Assembly: GCF_024462815.1 (NCBI RefSeq)
Contig: NZ_JANGCG010000003.1
Coordinates: forward strand, 1-64,000
Reading direction: 5' to 3'
From: Gemmiger formicilis
GTDB taxonomy: Bacteria > Bacillota > Clostridia > Oscillospirales > Ruminococcaceae
DNA: 64,000 nucleotides
The notes under the pieces were generated by a model. The model searched no databases, was not told the origin of the DNA, and was given only the letters and a program-made list of their open reading frames with translations. Positions 23,866-32,499 of the stretch are shown here, in pieces; position 1 is the stretch's first letter, and each line of letters begins with the position of its first letter. A program made the translations under genes and the position numbers.

Positions 23866-25311
23866 TTACAGCAGCCGCAGGCAATAATCAATAAAGTCAA
23901 GGGTATATTTTTGGCTGCGGATATGCTCGGTGCCGCGCAGGTCATTCAGATAGTGCATCAGCGTATCAGTCAGGAGGGAATCCTCCATCAGATACTCGCG
24001 GCAGCACAGCTTGTCGGGCGTGGGGTCCGCCTGGCAGAAAACGACCCCGCGCCCCGCAAAGACGTTCACGCTCATGGACGGCGTCAGGGGCAGCTGGCTG
24101 GTGTTGACGATGCGCACCGTGCGGCGGTCATCCGCGGCAGCGCGGCGCAGGCGCAGCAGCAGCTCCCGCCGCGTGGCGTTGTCGGGCGCGGTGATAAGCT
24201 CCGGCGGCAGGTCATACATCGCGCCGGAGCGCACGAACTGCAGCAGGCCCTCCTCACAGAAATAAAGGTCGGGCTTCTGGCGGTTCCATGTGTTCAGGTA
24301 GTCCAGCATGGCGGGCACCAGCGCCTCCTGCCCCGGGGCGGGGCGCAGCACCCGGGCGGCCATATCGACGTCCGCAAACAGGCTGAACGGCGGCTGGTAG
24401 CGCACCATAAAGCTGTGGGGCTGGCCGGTGAACAGCGTGCTGTACAGCGCGATGGATTCGCGGAAATCGTGGGCGGTGCTGGCCAGCTTCAACACCGAGG
24501 CGGCGTCGACGAAGGTGCGGCTGAAGGAGAGCCGCAGGCTGTGCACAACGTCCGTGTCGGAGAGGATCATGGCCTTCTGCCCGGCGGCGTCCATAAAAAT
24601 GGCCTTTTCCGGGAAAAGAAGGTAGACCGGCATCAGGATGCCCGGCGGCGTGGCGCTCATATCGCTGCGCACCACGTGGGCCTCGTAGCTCATCTTGGGC
24701 AGAAACAGAAACGGCAGTGTGCGGGTCAGGTTGGCAATATCGCCGATGCGCTCCCGCGGAATCCCGGAATCGGGGGTGAAAAGCAGCAGCTGGCAGACCG
24801 GCACCGGCTGGCCCTGCGCACAGGAAAAGCGGTCGATGAGCACCCGGTCGAGCAGCTCATTGGAAAAGGGTGAGAGCAGCAGCGGGCGGGTGTTGCCGGA
24901 GAGCAGATGGCTGGCCAGCAGCGAAGTCAGCGCACTGCTGACGGCGCGGGTGCCCTCCACATAGGTGGGACAGGGCAGCGCCTGCGCCTGCTCGTTCGAG
25001 AGGGAGCTGGTGCCCTGCGTGTATTCCTCCACAAGGAAGGCGGCTGCCAGCAGGCGGTGCAGCTCAGCGCGGAGGTGGGGGTCGGTGCTGCGGCTGCGCT
25101 GCTTGTATTGCAGCAGCAGGGTGGTGCGCTGCTCACCGGTCAGCTCAAGGGCGTCGGCCAGACGCTCGAGCTGATCCAGACTGGGCACACGCTGGCCGTT
25201 GCAGAATTTGTACAAGGAGGAACGGTCCACCGCAGCCTGCCGCGCCAGCTCGGCCATAGTGCCGGGATACCGTGTCACGAGTACCTTCAGGGCCTGGGTC
25301 AGCTCATTCAT
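23866..25311 (-). CDS. XRE-type helix-turn-helix regulator with large C-terminal domain
   Basis: 481 residues. The N-terminal 55 residues form an XRE-like HTH: TMAELARQAAVDRSSLYKFC then NGQRVPSLDQLERLADAL. The remaining 420 residues are not recognised; they have long helix-strand alternation and no membrane segment, reminiscent of sensor domains fused to HTHs. The start was placed at ATG 25311 because GGAGG lies six bases upstream. Monocistronic. The ligand and targets are unknown. Confidence 0.78.
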   Translation of the reverse strand: MNELTQALKVLVTRYPGTMAELARQAAVDRSSLYKFCNGQRVPSLDQLERLADALELTGEQRTTLLLQYKQRSRSTDPHLRAELHRLLAAAFLVEEYTQGTSSLSNEQAQALPCPTYVEGTRAVSSALTSLLASHLLSGNTRPLLLSPFSNELLDRVLIDRFSCAQGQPVPVCQLLLFTPDSGIPRERIGDIANLTRTLPFLFLPKMSYEAHVVRSDMSATPPGILMPVYLLFPEKAIFMDAAGQKAMILSDTDVVHSLRLSFSRTFVDAASVLKLASTAHDFRESIALYSTLFTGQPHSFMVRYQPPFSLFADVDMAARVLRPAPGQEALVPAMLDYLNTWNRQKPDLYFCEEGLLQFVRSGAMYDLPPELITAPDNATRRELLLRLRRAAADDRRTVRIVNTSQLPLTPSMSVNVFAGRGVVFCQADPTPDKLCCREYLMEDSLLTDTLMHYLNDLRGTEHIRSQKYTLDFIDYCLRLL

Positions 25312-25414
25312 ACTTGCCTCCGGGAGTGTAATGTATCTGTCTGTTATATCGCAAAAATTTTTGCTGTGATGTTTTTGGCTGTTCTGCCGGGGTGGCGTTT
25401 TCCCCCGGACATAC

Positions 25415-25447
25415 CAAAAAGGCCTGCCCCAAAAGGCAGGCCCTTCG
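25415..25447 (-). terminator. Terminator of the ACP-like gene
   Basis: Stem GGCCTGCC/GGCAGGCC; the minus strand continues into TTTTTGG. Confidence 0.85.
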
Positions 25448-25453
25448 TTTGTT

Positions 25454-25693
25454 TTAGTCCTCGGCGTTTTCTTCCTTGTCACGTACAAAACGCCACAGCT
25501 CGCCGATGGTGAAATCCTCGCTCAGCTCGCTCTCGTCGATTTCCTGGCCGATTGCCTCGCCCAGTGCCCAGGCCAGCTCAATCATATCCTCGTGGTCGGC
25601 ATCCAGGTCAGCCAGTACCGTGCTCTTGGCCAGGTCTGCGGTGTCGCAGCTGAACTGCTCCGCCAGCAAATCCTGCAATTCTTCAAAGGTCAC
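25454..25693 (-). CDS. Acyl-carrier-protein-like protein without the phosphopantetheine serine
   Basis: 79 residues, the ACP length, with the four-helix acidic pattern FEELQDLLAEQFSCD ... IELAWALGEAIGQEIDESEL ... TIGELWRFV. In a true ACP the second helix begins with DSL, where Ser carries the phosphopantetheine; here the matching stretch is DLDADHEDM (residues 29-37), with His34 in its place. So it cannot be charged in the normal way. GTG start at 25693, after GAGGGGG. It lies 19 bases or more from ftsH. It may bind an acyl-transfer enzyme as a decoy or act in another role. Confidence 0.75.
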   Translation of the reverse strand: MTFEELQDLLAEQFSCDTADLAKSTVLADLDADHEDMIELAWALGEAIGQEIDESELSEDFTIGELWRFVRDKEENAED

Positions 25694-25789
25694 TTTTCTG
25701 TTCCCCCTCTCACCGAGTTGGTTTGTGTACTTATCATACAAGGCCAAGGCGGCGGCGTCAAGGGGCAAACGGACAACAACCGCACAAAT

Positions 25790-27682
25790 TTATTGCTCGT
25801 TGTTTGTGGAAACTGCCGAAGTCCCTGCCGTTAATTGCGGCTGTGCGTTCAAAATGCGCATAAATTCCTCGCCGCTGATGGTCTCTTTTTCGTACAGATA
25901 CTGGGCAATTTCATCCAGCTTATGCTTGTTGTCGGCCAGCAGCTTGTAGGCCTTGCGGTGCTCGGCCTGCACAATCTCCACAACCTTGGCATCCACCTTG
26001 GCCGCGGTCTGCTCACTGCAGGCAAGGCTGGCATCGCCGCCCAGATACGCATTGTTGACGGTTTCCAGCGCTACCATGTCAAAATCTTCGGTCATACCGT
26101 AGCGGGTCACCAGGGCGCGGGCCAGCTTGGTGGCCTGTTCAATATCGTTGCTGGCGCCGGTGGTGATGGAGTGGAAAATCAATTCCTCGGCCGCACGGCC
26201 GCCGGTCAGCGTGGCGATCTTGTTCAGGATCTCCTCTTTGGTCATCAGGGTGTGGTCGCCGTCCTCCACCTGCATGGTGAAGCCCAGCGCGCCGGACGTG
26301 CGCGGCACGATCGTGATTTTCTGCACCGGGGCGCTGTTGGTCTGCAGCGCCGCCACCAGCGCATGGCCCACCTCATGGTAGGAGACAATGCACTTTTCCT
26401 TGTTGTTCAGGATCTTGTTCTTCTTCTGCGCACCGGCCAGGATCGTGTCCACGGCCTCCTGCAGGTCAAACTGGGTCACGGCCTTGCGGCGGTGGCGCAC
26501 CGCGCAGAGCGCTGCCTCGTTCACGATGTTGGCCAGCTCTGCGCCGGACGCACCGGGCGTCATGCGGGCCACTACGGCAAAGTCGCAGTCGGGGCCGAGC
26601 TTGACTTTTTTGGCGTGCAGACGCAGGATACTCTCGCGGCCCTTCAAATCGGGCAGCTCCACGGGCACACGGCGGTCAAAGCGGCCGGGGCGGGTCAGCG
26701 CCGGGTCAAGCGATTCCGGCCGGTTCGTGGCCGCCAGAATCACAACGCCCTTGGCGGCGTCAAAGCCGTCCATCTCGGTCAGCAGCTGGTTCAGGGTCTG
26801 CTCACGCTCATCGTTGCCGCCTAAGTTGCTGCCGCCGTCGCGCTTCTTGCCGATGGTATCGATCTCATCAATAAAGACGATGCAGGGCGCTTTTTCGCCC
26901 GCCTGCTTGAACAGGTCGCGCACCTTGGACGCGCCCATGCCCACGAACATCTCGACAAATTCACTGCCTGCGATGGAGAAGAACGGCACGCCGGCCTCAC
27001 CGGCCACGGCGCGGGCCAGCAGCGTTTTGCCGGTACCCGGAGGGCCCACCAGCAGCACGCCCTTGGGCATCTTGGCACCGATGTCCTCATACTTCTTGGG
27101 GTTGTGCAGGAAGTCCACGATTTCCTGCAGGCTCTCCTTGGCTTCGTCCTCACCGGCCACATCGTTGAACTTGATGCCGGTTTCATCGTCCACCACATAC
27201 TGCTTTGCGCCGGACTTGCCGCCGCCGAACAGCATGGCGTTGCCGCCTGCACCGCCCATCTCCTGCATTTTCTTGGTGGCCCAGCGGTTCAGGAACCAGA
27301 AAATCAGAATCATCGGCAGGAAGGAAATCAGCAGATTCAGCAGCGAATCCCAGATGGTCGGGCTCTGGTAGACGGTGCCGAACTCCACGCCCGCATCCTC
27401 CAGACGCGCCACAAGGTTATTGTCCTGCGCAATCGCGTTGGTCTTGTAGGAGTTGTCGTTCTTGTCCACAAAGTAAATCTGCTGGTCCTCGATCTGGACG
27501 GTGGACAGCTCTTTGCTTTCCAGCATCTGCAGGAAGGTGCTGTAGTTTACGCTCTTTACGCTGGCCTGCATCAGCGCCGGGTACAGGAAAATATTGCTTA
27601 AAATGACAAGCGCCAGAATGACCGCATAGCCAATCCATAGCTTTTTCTTCGGGTCCTTCGGCGGCTGTACTGTCTCTTGCAT
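25790..27682 (-). CDS. ftsH: ATP-dependent zinc metalloprotease FtsH
   Basis: 630 residues, normal for FtsH. Two N-terminal membrane helices (about 15-35 and 107-125) around a small extracytoplasmic domain; AAA+ module with Walker A GPPGTGKT (about 212-219), Walker B VFIDEID, and the SRH arginines; zinc site HEVGH (about 434). It degrades short-lived membrane and cytosolic proteins. Strong GGAGG before the ATG. The C-terminus is slightly shortened. Confidence 0.97.
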   Translation of the reverse strand: MQETVQPPKDPKKKLWIGYAVILALVILSNIFLYPALMQASVKSVNYSTFLQMLESKELSTVQIEDQQIYFVDKNDNSYKTNAIAQDNNLVARLEDAGVEFGTVYQSPTIWDSLLNLLISFLPMILIFWFLNRWATKKMQEMGGAGGNAMLFGGGKSGAKQYVVDDETGIKFNDVAGEDEAKESLQEIVDFLHNPKKYEDIGAKMPKGVLLVGPPGTGKTLLARAVAGEAGVPFFSIAGSEFVEMFVGMGASKVRDLFKQAGEKAPCIVFIDEIDTIGKKRDGGSNLGGNDEREQTLNQLLTEMDGFDAAKGVVILAATNRPESLDPALTRPGRFDRRVPVELPDLKGRESILRLHAKKVKLGPDCDFAVVARMTPGASGAELANIVNEAALCAVRHRRKAVTQFDLQEAVDTILAGAQKKNKILNNKEKCIVSYHEVGHALVAALQTNSAPVQKITIVPRTSGALGFTMQVEDGDHTLMTKEEILNKIATLTGGRAAEELIFHSITTGASNDIEQATKLARALVTRYGMTEDFDMVALETVNNAYLGGDASLACSEQTAAKVDAKVVEIVQAEHRKAYKLLADNKHKLDEIAQYLYEKETISGEEFMRILNAQPQLTAGTSAVSTNNEQ

Positions 27683-27839
27683 CAGGGTAGCCTCCTTCTT
27701 TTTCTTATGACCCTTATAGGATGCGCCCTAAAAATGAACAGCGTGTGAAGCAACTTTGAACGAACCGCAAAAAATGCGGCCGCGGCGGGCTTTGTGGGAC
27801 TTTTACCGCATTTTGCACAGGTTTTCGACCGGTTTCCAC

Positions 27840-27933
27840 TGTTGAAATGTGGAAAACCATGTTGAAACTGTGGAAAACCCGGTGCAAACCCACAAAATAC
27901 TGCGCTATACAGCGTATGTTGAATTGTGGAAAA
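27840..27933 (+). repeat. Three direct repeats with DnaA-box-like TGTGGAAAA
   Basis: TGTTGAA-(1-2 nt)-TGTGGAAAA occurs three times: the nonamer TGTGGAAAA is at 27848-27856, 27869-27877 and 27925-27933. Its complement TTTTCCACA is one base from the DnaA box TTATCCACA. A partial fourth site is GGTTTCCACT just to the left. Confidence 0.75.
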
Positions 27934-27939
27934 AGCAGC

Positions 27940-28030
27940 TCTGTAGGGGCTGGGCATACCCGGCCCGGCCGTTACCCGCAAAATCGCACTTACCGGGGAA
28001 CATGGGCGGATATAGAATCCGCCCCTACGG
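27940..28030. repeat. Pair of GTAGGGGC-type repeats
   Basis: CTGTAGGGGCTGGGC-ata-CCCGGCCCGG at 27940-27968, then a linker with ACCCGCAAAATCGCACTTACC, then GGGCGGATATAGAATCCGCCCCTAC at 28004-28027 (the arms face each other). The linker resembles the one at 3.38 kb. Confidence 0.75.
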
Positions 28031-28031
28031 C

Positions 28032-28136
28032 GTTGCACCCAATTTATTTATTATTTATTATTTATTTGCGGCGCTCTCTCCGGCGTCGTCGTACCCTGTG
28101 TGTTGCACCCAATTTATTTATTATTTATTATTTATT
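28032..28136 (+). repeat. Two 35-bp direct repeats with AT-rich TTATTTATT runs
   Basis: The same 35-bp sequence, beginning GTTGCACCCAATTTATTTA and ending in repeated TTATTTATT, lies at 28032-28066 and 28102-28136, 70 bp apart. It is very AT-rich in a GC-rich genome, and continues as TATCTATTATTTG to 28148. Confidence 0.85.
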
Positions 28137-28242
28137 ATCTATTATTTGTATAGCGGTGCAGCCCTTCTTCTGCGTTTGAACAAATTTTAAATTTCTGCTC
28201 AAATTTTGGCGATTTTTGTAACATTTCGGAAATATTTCTCGT

Positions 28243-28248
28243 TATAAT
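28243..28248 (+). promoter_or_regulatory. -10 box of the winged-helix gene
   Basis: TATAAT 50 nt before the start codon; no good -35 box was found at 16-18 nt, so the upstream element is uncertain. Confidence 0.5.
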
Positions 28249-28298
28249 AGATAGTATCGTGTTAATGTCACACATTCTTGCGGAAGGAGGACTCATTC

Positions 28299-28607
28299 AT
28301 GAATCCGTACAAGCAGAATATTTTTTATAAAGACCTTACCATCAATCTGACAGCCTGCCGGGTCAGCCGCGCCGGGCAGGATCTGTGCCTGACCCCGCGG
28401 GAGTTTGCACTGCTGGCCGTGCTGCTGTCGCACTGCGGCATTGCGCTGAGCCGCAGCCAGCTGCTGGAAGCCGCGTGGGGCTACGCCTTTATCGGCGAAA
28501 GCCGCACGGTGGATGTACATATCAACCGCCTGCGCCGTAAGCTGGGGCTGGAAAATGACATCCAGACCGTGTACAAGGTGGGCTACCGGCTCAACCGCGC
28601 CTGTTGA
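28299..28607 (+). CDS. Lone OmpR/PhoB-type winged-helix DNA-binding protein
   Basis: 102 residues that cover only the winged-helix domain: LTPREFALLAVLLSHCG (first helices), RSQLLEAAWGYAF, and the recognition helix with RTVDVHINRLRRKLG, ending with the wing VYKVGYRLNR. Normal response regulators have about 120 residues of receiver ahead; here the start follows GGAAGGAGG, so the protein is complete as written. It cannot be phosphorylated and presumably binds DNA constitutively or is controlled otherwise. Followed 89 nt later by the kinase-like gene. Confidence 0.85.
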   Translation: MNPYKQNIFYKDLTINLTACRVSRAGQDLCLTPREFALLAVLLSHCGIALSRSQLLEAAWGYAFIGESRTVDVHINRLRRKLGLENDIQTVYKVGYRLNRAC

Positions 28608-28695
28608 CTTTCCCGGCGGATTTGGTACAATAAGGGTAAGCTGTACAGGGCGGCACCGGGCCGCCCGCACCCCTATAAGCTGGGAGGTTTCCGCC

Positions 28696-29286
28696 ATGAA
28701 ACGTATCATTACCATCGGCCGTGAATTTGGTGCCGGCGGCGGCGAGCTGGGCCGCCGTCTGGCCCGGGAGCTGAACATTGCCTACTATGACCGCGACATC
28801 ATCTTAAAGACCGCCAAGGCCAGCGCCCACCTGACGCCCGAGCAGGTGCGCCACTGGGATGAGCGCATCCCCCATGAGTTCGGCTTTACCCAGAGCCTGT
28901 TCAACTTCTACAACCGCCCCCTGAGTGAGGAGCTGTGGGACGCGCAGGTGCGGGCCATCCGTGAGCTTGCCGACAAGGAGAGCTGTGTCATCGTCGGCCG
29001 CAACGCCGACTACATCCTGCGGGAGTTTGACCACTGCCTGCGCGTTTTTGTGCACGCCGACCGCAACTGGCGCCTGCTGCGTATGCGCAAGCTGATGCCG
29101 GACATCCCCTTTGAGCAGCTGGAGGCCGATTTGGACAGTGCCGACCGTGCCCGCCGCAACTACTGCAAGCAGCACACCGGCCAGCTCTACGGCGACAGCC
29201 GCAACTATGACCTGACCCTTTGCACCAGCAAGCTGGGTCTGGACAAGGCGCTGGAAATTTTACTTTCCGCCGCCAAGGATATGTAA
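28696..29286 (+). CDS. Cytidylate kinase-like family protein
   Basis: 196 residues with the P-loop-NTPase fold of the cytidylate-kinase-like group: RIITIGREFGAGGGELGRRLA (modified P-loop, lacking GKST), an AYYDRDIIL core, and VIVGRNADYILR. Members of this group are widespread in Clostridia; nucleotide substrate uncertain, as the GxGKS pattern of true CMP kinase is replaced. GGGAGG precedes the ATG. It is followed by a strong terminator. Confidence 0.85.
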   Translation: MKRIITIGREFGAGGGELGRRLARELNIAYYDRDIILKTAKASAHLTPEQVRHWDERIPHEFGFTQSLFNFYNRPLSEELWDAQVRAIRELADKESCVIVGRNADYILREFDHCLRVFVHADRNWRLLRMRKLMPDIPFEQLEADLDSADRARRNYCKQHTGQLYGDSRNYDLTLCTSKLGLDKALEILLSAAKDM

Positions 29287-29299
29287 AGCTATCAATGCC

Positions 29300-29335
29300 A
29301 AAGACCCTGCATCACCCGATGCAGGGTCTTTGTTG
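29300..29335 (+). terminator. Terminator after the kinase-like gene
   Basis: Perfect 14-bp stem AAAGACCCTGCATC/GATGCAGGGTCTTT, loop ACCC, followed by GTTGT. Confidence 0.9.
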
Positions 29336-29371
29336 TAAAAGGGGCGCTTTCCCGGTAGATGGTGCTCCCGG

Positions 29372-29460
29372 GCAACAGCCGGGCCGGGCATACCCGGCCC
29401 CTACCGCGCAATAGTTTTGGGGTATCCGTAGGGCGGGGTGACCCCACCCCGCCGCAACCG
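29372..29460. repeat. Two GTAGGGGC-type repeats
   Basis: GGGCCGGGC-ata-CCCGGCCCCTAC at 29380-29404 and GTAGGGCGGGGTGACC-CCACCCCGCC at 29428-29453. Confidence 0.75.
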
Positions 29461-29484
29461 TCCGGCAATATCCTATTCCCGGTG

Positions 29485-29619
29485 TTGGCGGCAACAAACC
29501 CTTCTATTCTATAATGATTTTTTGCCACCAACGATTTGCACAAAAAATCGCCTATAATTTTAGTAAAAGTAATGGTGGCAAAAAATTATAATTGTAATAG
29601 GGAATTGTTTGCCACCAAT
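29485..29619. repeat. 135-bp AT-rich element with nested inverted repeats
   Basis: Outer imperfect ends TTGGCGGCAACAAACCC and (complement) TTGGTGGCAAACAATTCCC. Inner arms TATAATGATTTTTTGCCACC at 29510-29530 and its near-complement ending in TATA at 29572-29590. A core hairpin CGATTT/AAATCG sits between. So four copies of a TTGGTGGCAAA motif alternate in direction. No coding frame. It stands directly after the stop of the secreted-protein gene and may also act as its terminator. Confidence 0.75.
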
Positions 29620-29623
29620 AAAC

Positions 29624-30478
29624 CTAAAAGAGCACATAGTCCCCGCCCAAGGTAGAGACAGTTCCGTCGGGGCCGGTTGTGATGCCGTTCAGCGTGTCCA
29701 GACCGCCGTAGACCTCCGGCTCAAGCATGGTGGTCAGCGCAAAGGCGTTGCCGTCCGGGGCAAACCGCATAACCCGCAGCACACCCGAAGTGTGCCGATA
29801 TTCGAGCCTGGTATCGGCGGCAGCCTGCGTCCAGCTGCCTGCCAGCGTGGTGCCAAGCTGGTCAAGAAATGCCTGCGTCTGCTCCGCGGGTGTGGCATCC
29901 CCGGCAGGCAGCTGCGCATCGTTGACAGCTACCGCTAAAAATGCCCCGTTGTCCGGCAGATACATCAGCTCAAGGCTGGTCATATCCGTGGGTGTGAAGG
30001 TGCTGCCGTCCTTCTGCGGCGTGTAGTCCTGCACCGTCATCCGGCGGAACCGCACGGCCTGGATCCCGCCGGTGTAGGACGCAACATAGCAGTAGACCAT
30101 CATGCTGCCGTTCTCCATCACGGTGTCGCCGTCATGGGCCTCGCCCTCCTCGATGCGCGCCAGCAGATAATCCAGCTGGTCGCGGTTCAGCAGTCCGCGG
30201 GCGGCGGCCTGCTTCAGCTTGCCGCGCAGGGTGGTGTAGGCGTTCTCCGTCCAAGTGCTGTCCGCCCGGTTGATGCCGCCCTGCACGCCGTAGCGGTAGA
30301 GCGCCCCGGCCACCGGGTCAAGGCGTATTTCATCGCTCATCACGCCGGGCAGTGCGGGCCGTGTCTGCGGGGCCGCATACTGCGCCGCCTGCACCTGTAC
30401 GGCTAGCGGCGGCACGGCCAGCAGCGCCATACAAAGCCCCGCAGCCGCCAGAAGTCTTACATCAATGCGCTTTTTCAT
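29624..30478 (-). CDS. Exported protein of the two-component operon
   Basis: 284 residues. Signal peptide MKKRIDVRLLAAAGLCMALL (to about residue 31, AQA site). The mature protein is not recognised; it has a helical part at 60-110 and a beta-rich second half with YCYVASYTGGIQAVRFRRM and repeated acidic loops. The start overlaps the last 17 bases of the sensor kinase gene, so it is made with the kinase; it could be the kinase's accessory sensor or an output of the system. No lipobox Cys is seen. Confidence 0.75.
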   Translation of the reverse strand: MKKRIDVRLLAAAGLCMALLAVPPLAVQVQAAQYAAPQTRPALPGVMSDEIRLDPVAGALYRYGVQGGINRADSTWTENAYTTLRGKLKQAAARGLLNRDQLDYLLARIEEGEAHDGDTVMENGSMMVYCYVASYTGGIQAVRFRRMTVQDYTPQKDGSTFTPTDMTSLELMYLPDNGAFLAVAVNDAQLPAGDATPAEQTQAFLDQLGTTLAGSWTQAAADTRLEYRHTSGVLRVMRFAPDGNAFALTTMLEPEVYGGLDTLNGITTGPDGTVSTLGGDYVLF

Positions 30479-31694
30479 CGTCTGCCGCCTCCTTCTGCAG
30501 GCAAATTGCCACGGTTGTACCCTCGCCGGGTGTGCTCTCAAATTCCAGTTTGGTGCCGAACGCCGCCGCGATCTCGGCGCAGAGCGCCAGCCCCACGCCG
30601 CTGCCGCCGTTGGCCCGGGCGCGAGCCTTGTCCACGCGGTAGAACGGCTCTGTCAGGTGGGGGAGAGCCCCTGCCGGGATGCCGCAGCCGTTGTCCCGCA
30701 CCGTCAGTCGCCACTGCCCGCCCGCCTCGGCACAGGTCAGGTGCACGGTGCCGTCCTTCGGCTCGGCGTGCAGGGCGTTCAGCACCAGGTTGCGCAGCAA
30801 ATCCGCCAGCAGCACACGGTCTGCCCGCACCGCTGCCCCGGCGGGCGCGTCGCAGTCCAGCGCGGCATCCGGCAGGCTGCGGGCTACATCGGCAAACACC
30901 GCCGCCACCGGCACGCTGCCCAGCGTCACGCCATCCGTCTGCAGGCCCTGCAAAGCCAGCAGCTGCTGGCTCAGGCTTTCCAGCCGGGTCGATTCATGGT
31001 AGATGGCATCCGCGGCGGCGCGGCGGCGGCTTTCGTCCAGCGGCGCACTGCGCAGCAGATCCGCGTAGCCGATCATACTCGTCAGGGGTGTTTTCAGCTC
31101 ATGGGTCAAGTCCGCCACAAAGCGGCTCTGGCGGTCGTTTAGGGCCTGTAATTTCTCATAGTGCCACGCCGCTGCCAGTGCGGCCGCCGTCACAGCCGCC
31201 TGCACAGCCAGCCAGCCGTACAGCAGGGTGTTGCGCGCCGTAAAGGCATCGGCGGCATCCACCGCTGTGACCAGCACCGCCGGGCTGCCGGTTCCGATTG
31301 CCAGCTCGCTGCCCAGCAGCAGGTACCGCCCCCGCAGCAGCATACCTTGGGTGTCCGCCGCCGCGGCCAGCATATCCGCCGCGGCCACGTCCTGCGGCAA
31401 GGTGGTGTAGGCTGCTGCGCCGTCCTGCACCAGCGCAAAGGCAGCGGTGCTGGTGCCCAAAATCAGCTGCTGGCTGCGGGTGTAGTTCAGCCCGGCCCGC
31501 GGCAGTACCATTCCCAAGCCATCCTTCTGCACTTCTGCAACGGCGTCCTCCACCCCGCAGATGCTGCGCTGGTGCTGCAAAACTGCTTGCTCTTCCAACG
31601 CGGCCAGCCTGTCCCGGAAGGTCCGGCAGGCCAGCCCGCCGCCCGCCAGCGCCATAGCCAGCGCCAGCGCGGCTACACAAAGAATTTTCCGCAT
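30462..31694 (-). CDS. Membrane sensor histidine kinase
   Basis: 410 residues. Two membrane helices (about 5-22 and 155-178) flank an extracytoplasmic sensor domain of 130 residues. Then HisKA with FVADLTHELKTPLTSMIGY (phosphoacceptor His about 200) and HATPase_c with the N box LLRNLVLNAL, the G1 box DNGCGIP, and G2 box GGSGVGLALC. Phosphorylates the OmpR-type regulator encoded immediately upstream. Start ATG 31694 follows CAGGAGG; the frame extends without a site to 31748. Confidence 0.93.
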   Translation of the reverse strand: MRKILCVAALALAMALAGGGLACRTFRDRLAALEEQAVLQHQRSICGVEDAVAEVQKDGLGMVLPRAGLNYTRSQQLILGTSTAAFALVQDGAAAYTTLPQDVAAADMLAAAADTQGMLLRGRYLLLGSELAIGTGSPAVLVTAVDAADAFTARNTLLYGWLAVQAAVTAAALAAAWHYEKLQALNDRQSRFVADLTHELKTPLTSMIGYADLLRSAPLDESRRRAAADAIYHESTRLESLSQQLLALQGLQTDGVTLGSVPVAAVFADVARSLPDAALDCDAPAGAAVRADRVLLADLLRNLVLNALHAEPKDGTVHLTCAEAGGQWRLTVRDNGCGIPAGALPHLTEPFYRVDKARARANGGSGVGLALCAEIAAAFGTKLEFESTPGEGTTVAICLQKEAADDEKAH

Positions 31695-31716
31695 TGCGTT
31701 TCGCCTCCTGTCCGTG

Positions 31717-32379
31717 TTATGTTTCGTTTTTGAGAAGCCGATAGCCAATCTTCGGCACGGTCACGATTTTATCCTCCCACCCCAGCTTGCGCCGCAGGCG
31801 GTGGATGTGCAGATCCAGCGCGCGGGGGTTCGGTTCGGCGTCGAGGCCCCAGACGCGCTCATACAGTGCCTCGCGGTAGAGCGTCTGCCCCTGCGCACGC
31901 ACCAGCACCAGCAGCAGTTCAAGCTCCCGCGGGGTCAGCTCCACGGCGCGGCCCGCCCGGGTCACGGTGCGGCTGTCCGGGTCAATGTCGGCGTCCCAGA
32001 CGTGCAGCACGGCGTCCCGCCGCCCGGTGTGGCGCAGGATCCCCTCCACCCGGGCCAGCAGCTCCGCCGGGGCAAACGGCTTGACAATGTAGTCATACGC
32101 GCCCAGCTTCAGCCCGCGCACCCGGTCTGCCACGGCGTTTTTGGCCGTCAGGAACACCACCGGCGTGCCGGTGGGCGCAAGGTACTGCATCAGCGCAAAG
32201 CCGTCCACGCCGGGCAGCATGATGTCCAACAGCACAAGGTCAAATTTCTGCGTTTCCACAAGGTCGGCCGCGTGCTCGCCGTCATGGGCCACCACCAGCG
32301 GCTGGCCCAGCGGTTCCAGTGCCATCTCGATCAGCGTGGCAATATTCGGCTCGTCCTCGACGATCAATATCGGCAGCAT
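31717..32379 (-). CDS. OmpR-family response regulator
   Basis: 220 residues. Receiver with acidic pair EDE (residues 8-10), phosphoacceptor Asp in LVLLDIMLPG (about 52), Thr in FLTAKN and Lys in YIVKPF. Winged-helix C-domain ends RRKLGWEDKIVTVPKIGYRLL. First of a three-gene operon (regulator, kinase, exported protein), 22 bases before the kinase. Targets unknown. Confidence 0.95.
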   Translation of the reverse strand: MLPILIVEDEPNIATLIEMALEPLGQPLVVAHDGEHAADLVETQKFDLVLLDIMLPGVDGFALMQYLAPTGTPVVFLTAKNAVADRVRGLKLGAYDYIVKPFAPAELLARVEGILRHTGRRDAVLHVWDADIDPDSRTVTRAGRAVELTPRELELLLVLVRAQGQTLYREALYERVWGLDAEPNPRALDLHIHRLRRKLGWEDKIVTVPKIGYRLLKNET

Positions 32380-32449
32380 GGCATTTACCTCCTTTACTGC
32401 TCACAGGATAACACGCCTGCTTTTCTGAAAGTTTTCCCCGCAAAACAAA

Positions 32450-32481
32450 ACACCGCCGTGCATCCGGGCGCACAGCGGTGT
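32450..32481 (-). terminator. Terminator of the cupin gene
   Basis: Stem ACACCGC/GCGGTGT; the minus strand continues into TTTTGTTTTG. Confidence 0.8.
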
Positions 32482-32499
32482 AGTATCTTTACCTGTTTA

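Noticed and set aside
27840-28136. CRISPR array
   Set aside because: Repeat units are few and variable in spacing, with no spacers of uniform length and no cas genes.
27840-28148. Confirmed chromosomal origin
   Set aside because: No dnaA or dnaN nearby and nonamers are off the consensus by one base; kept as hypothesis only.
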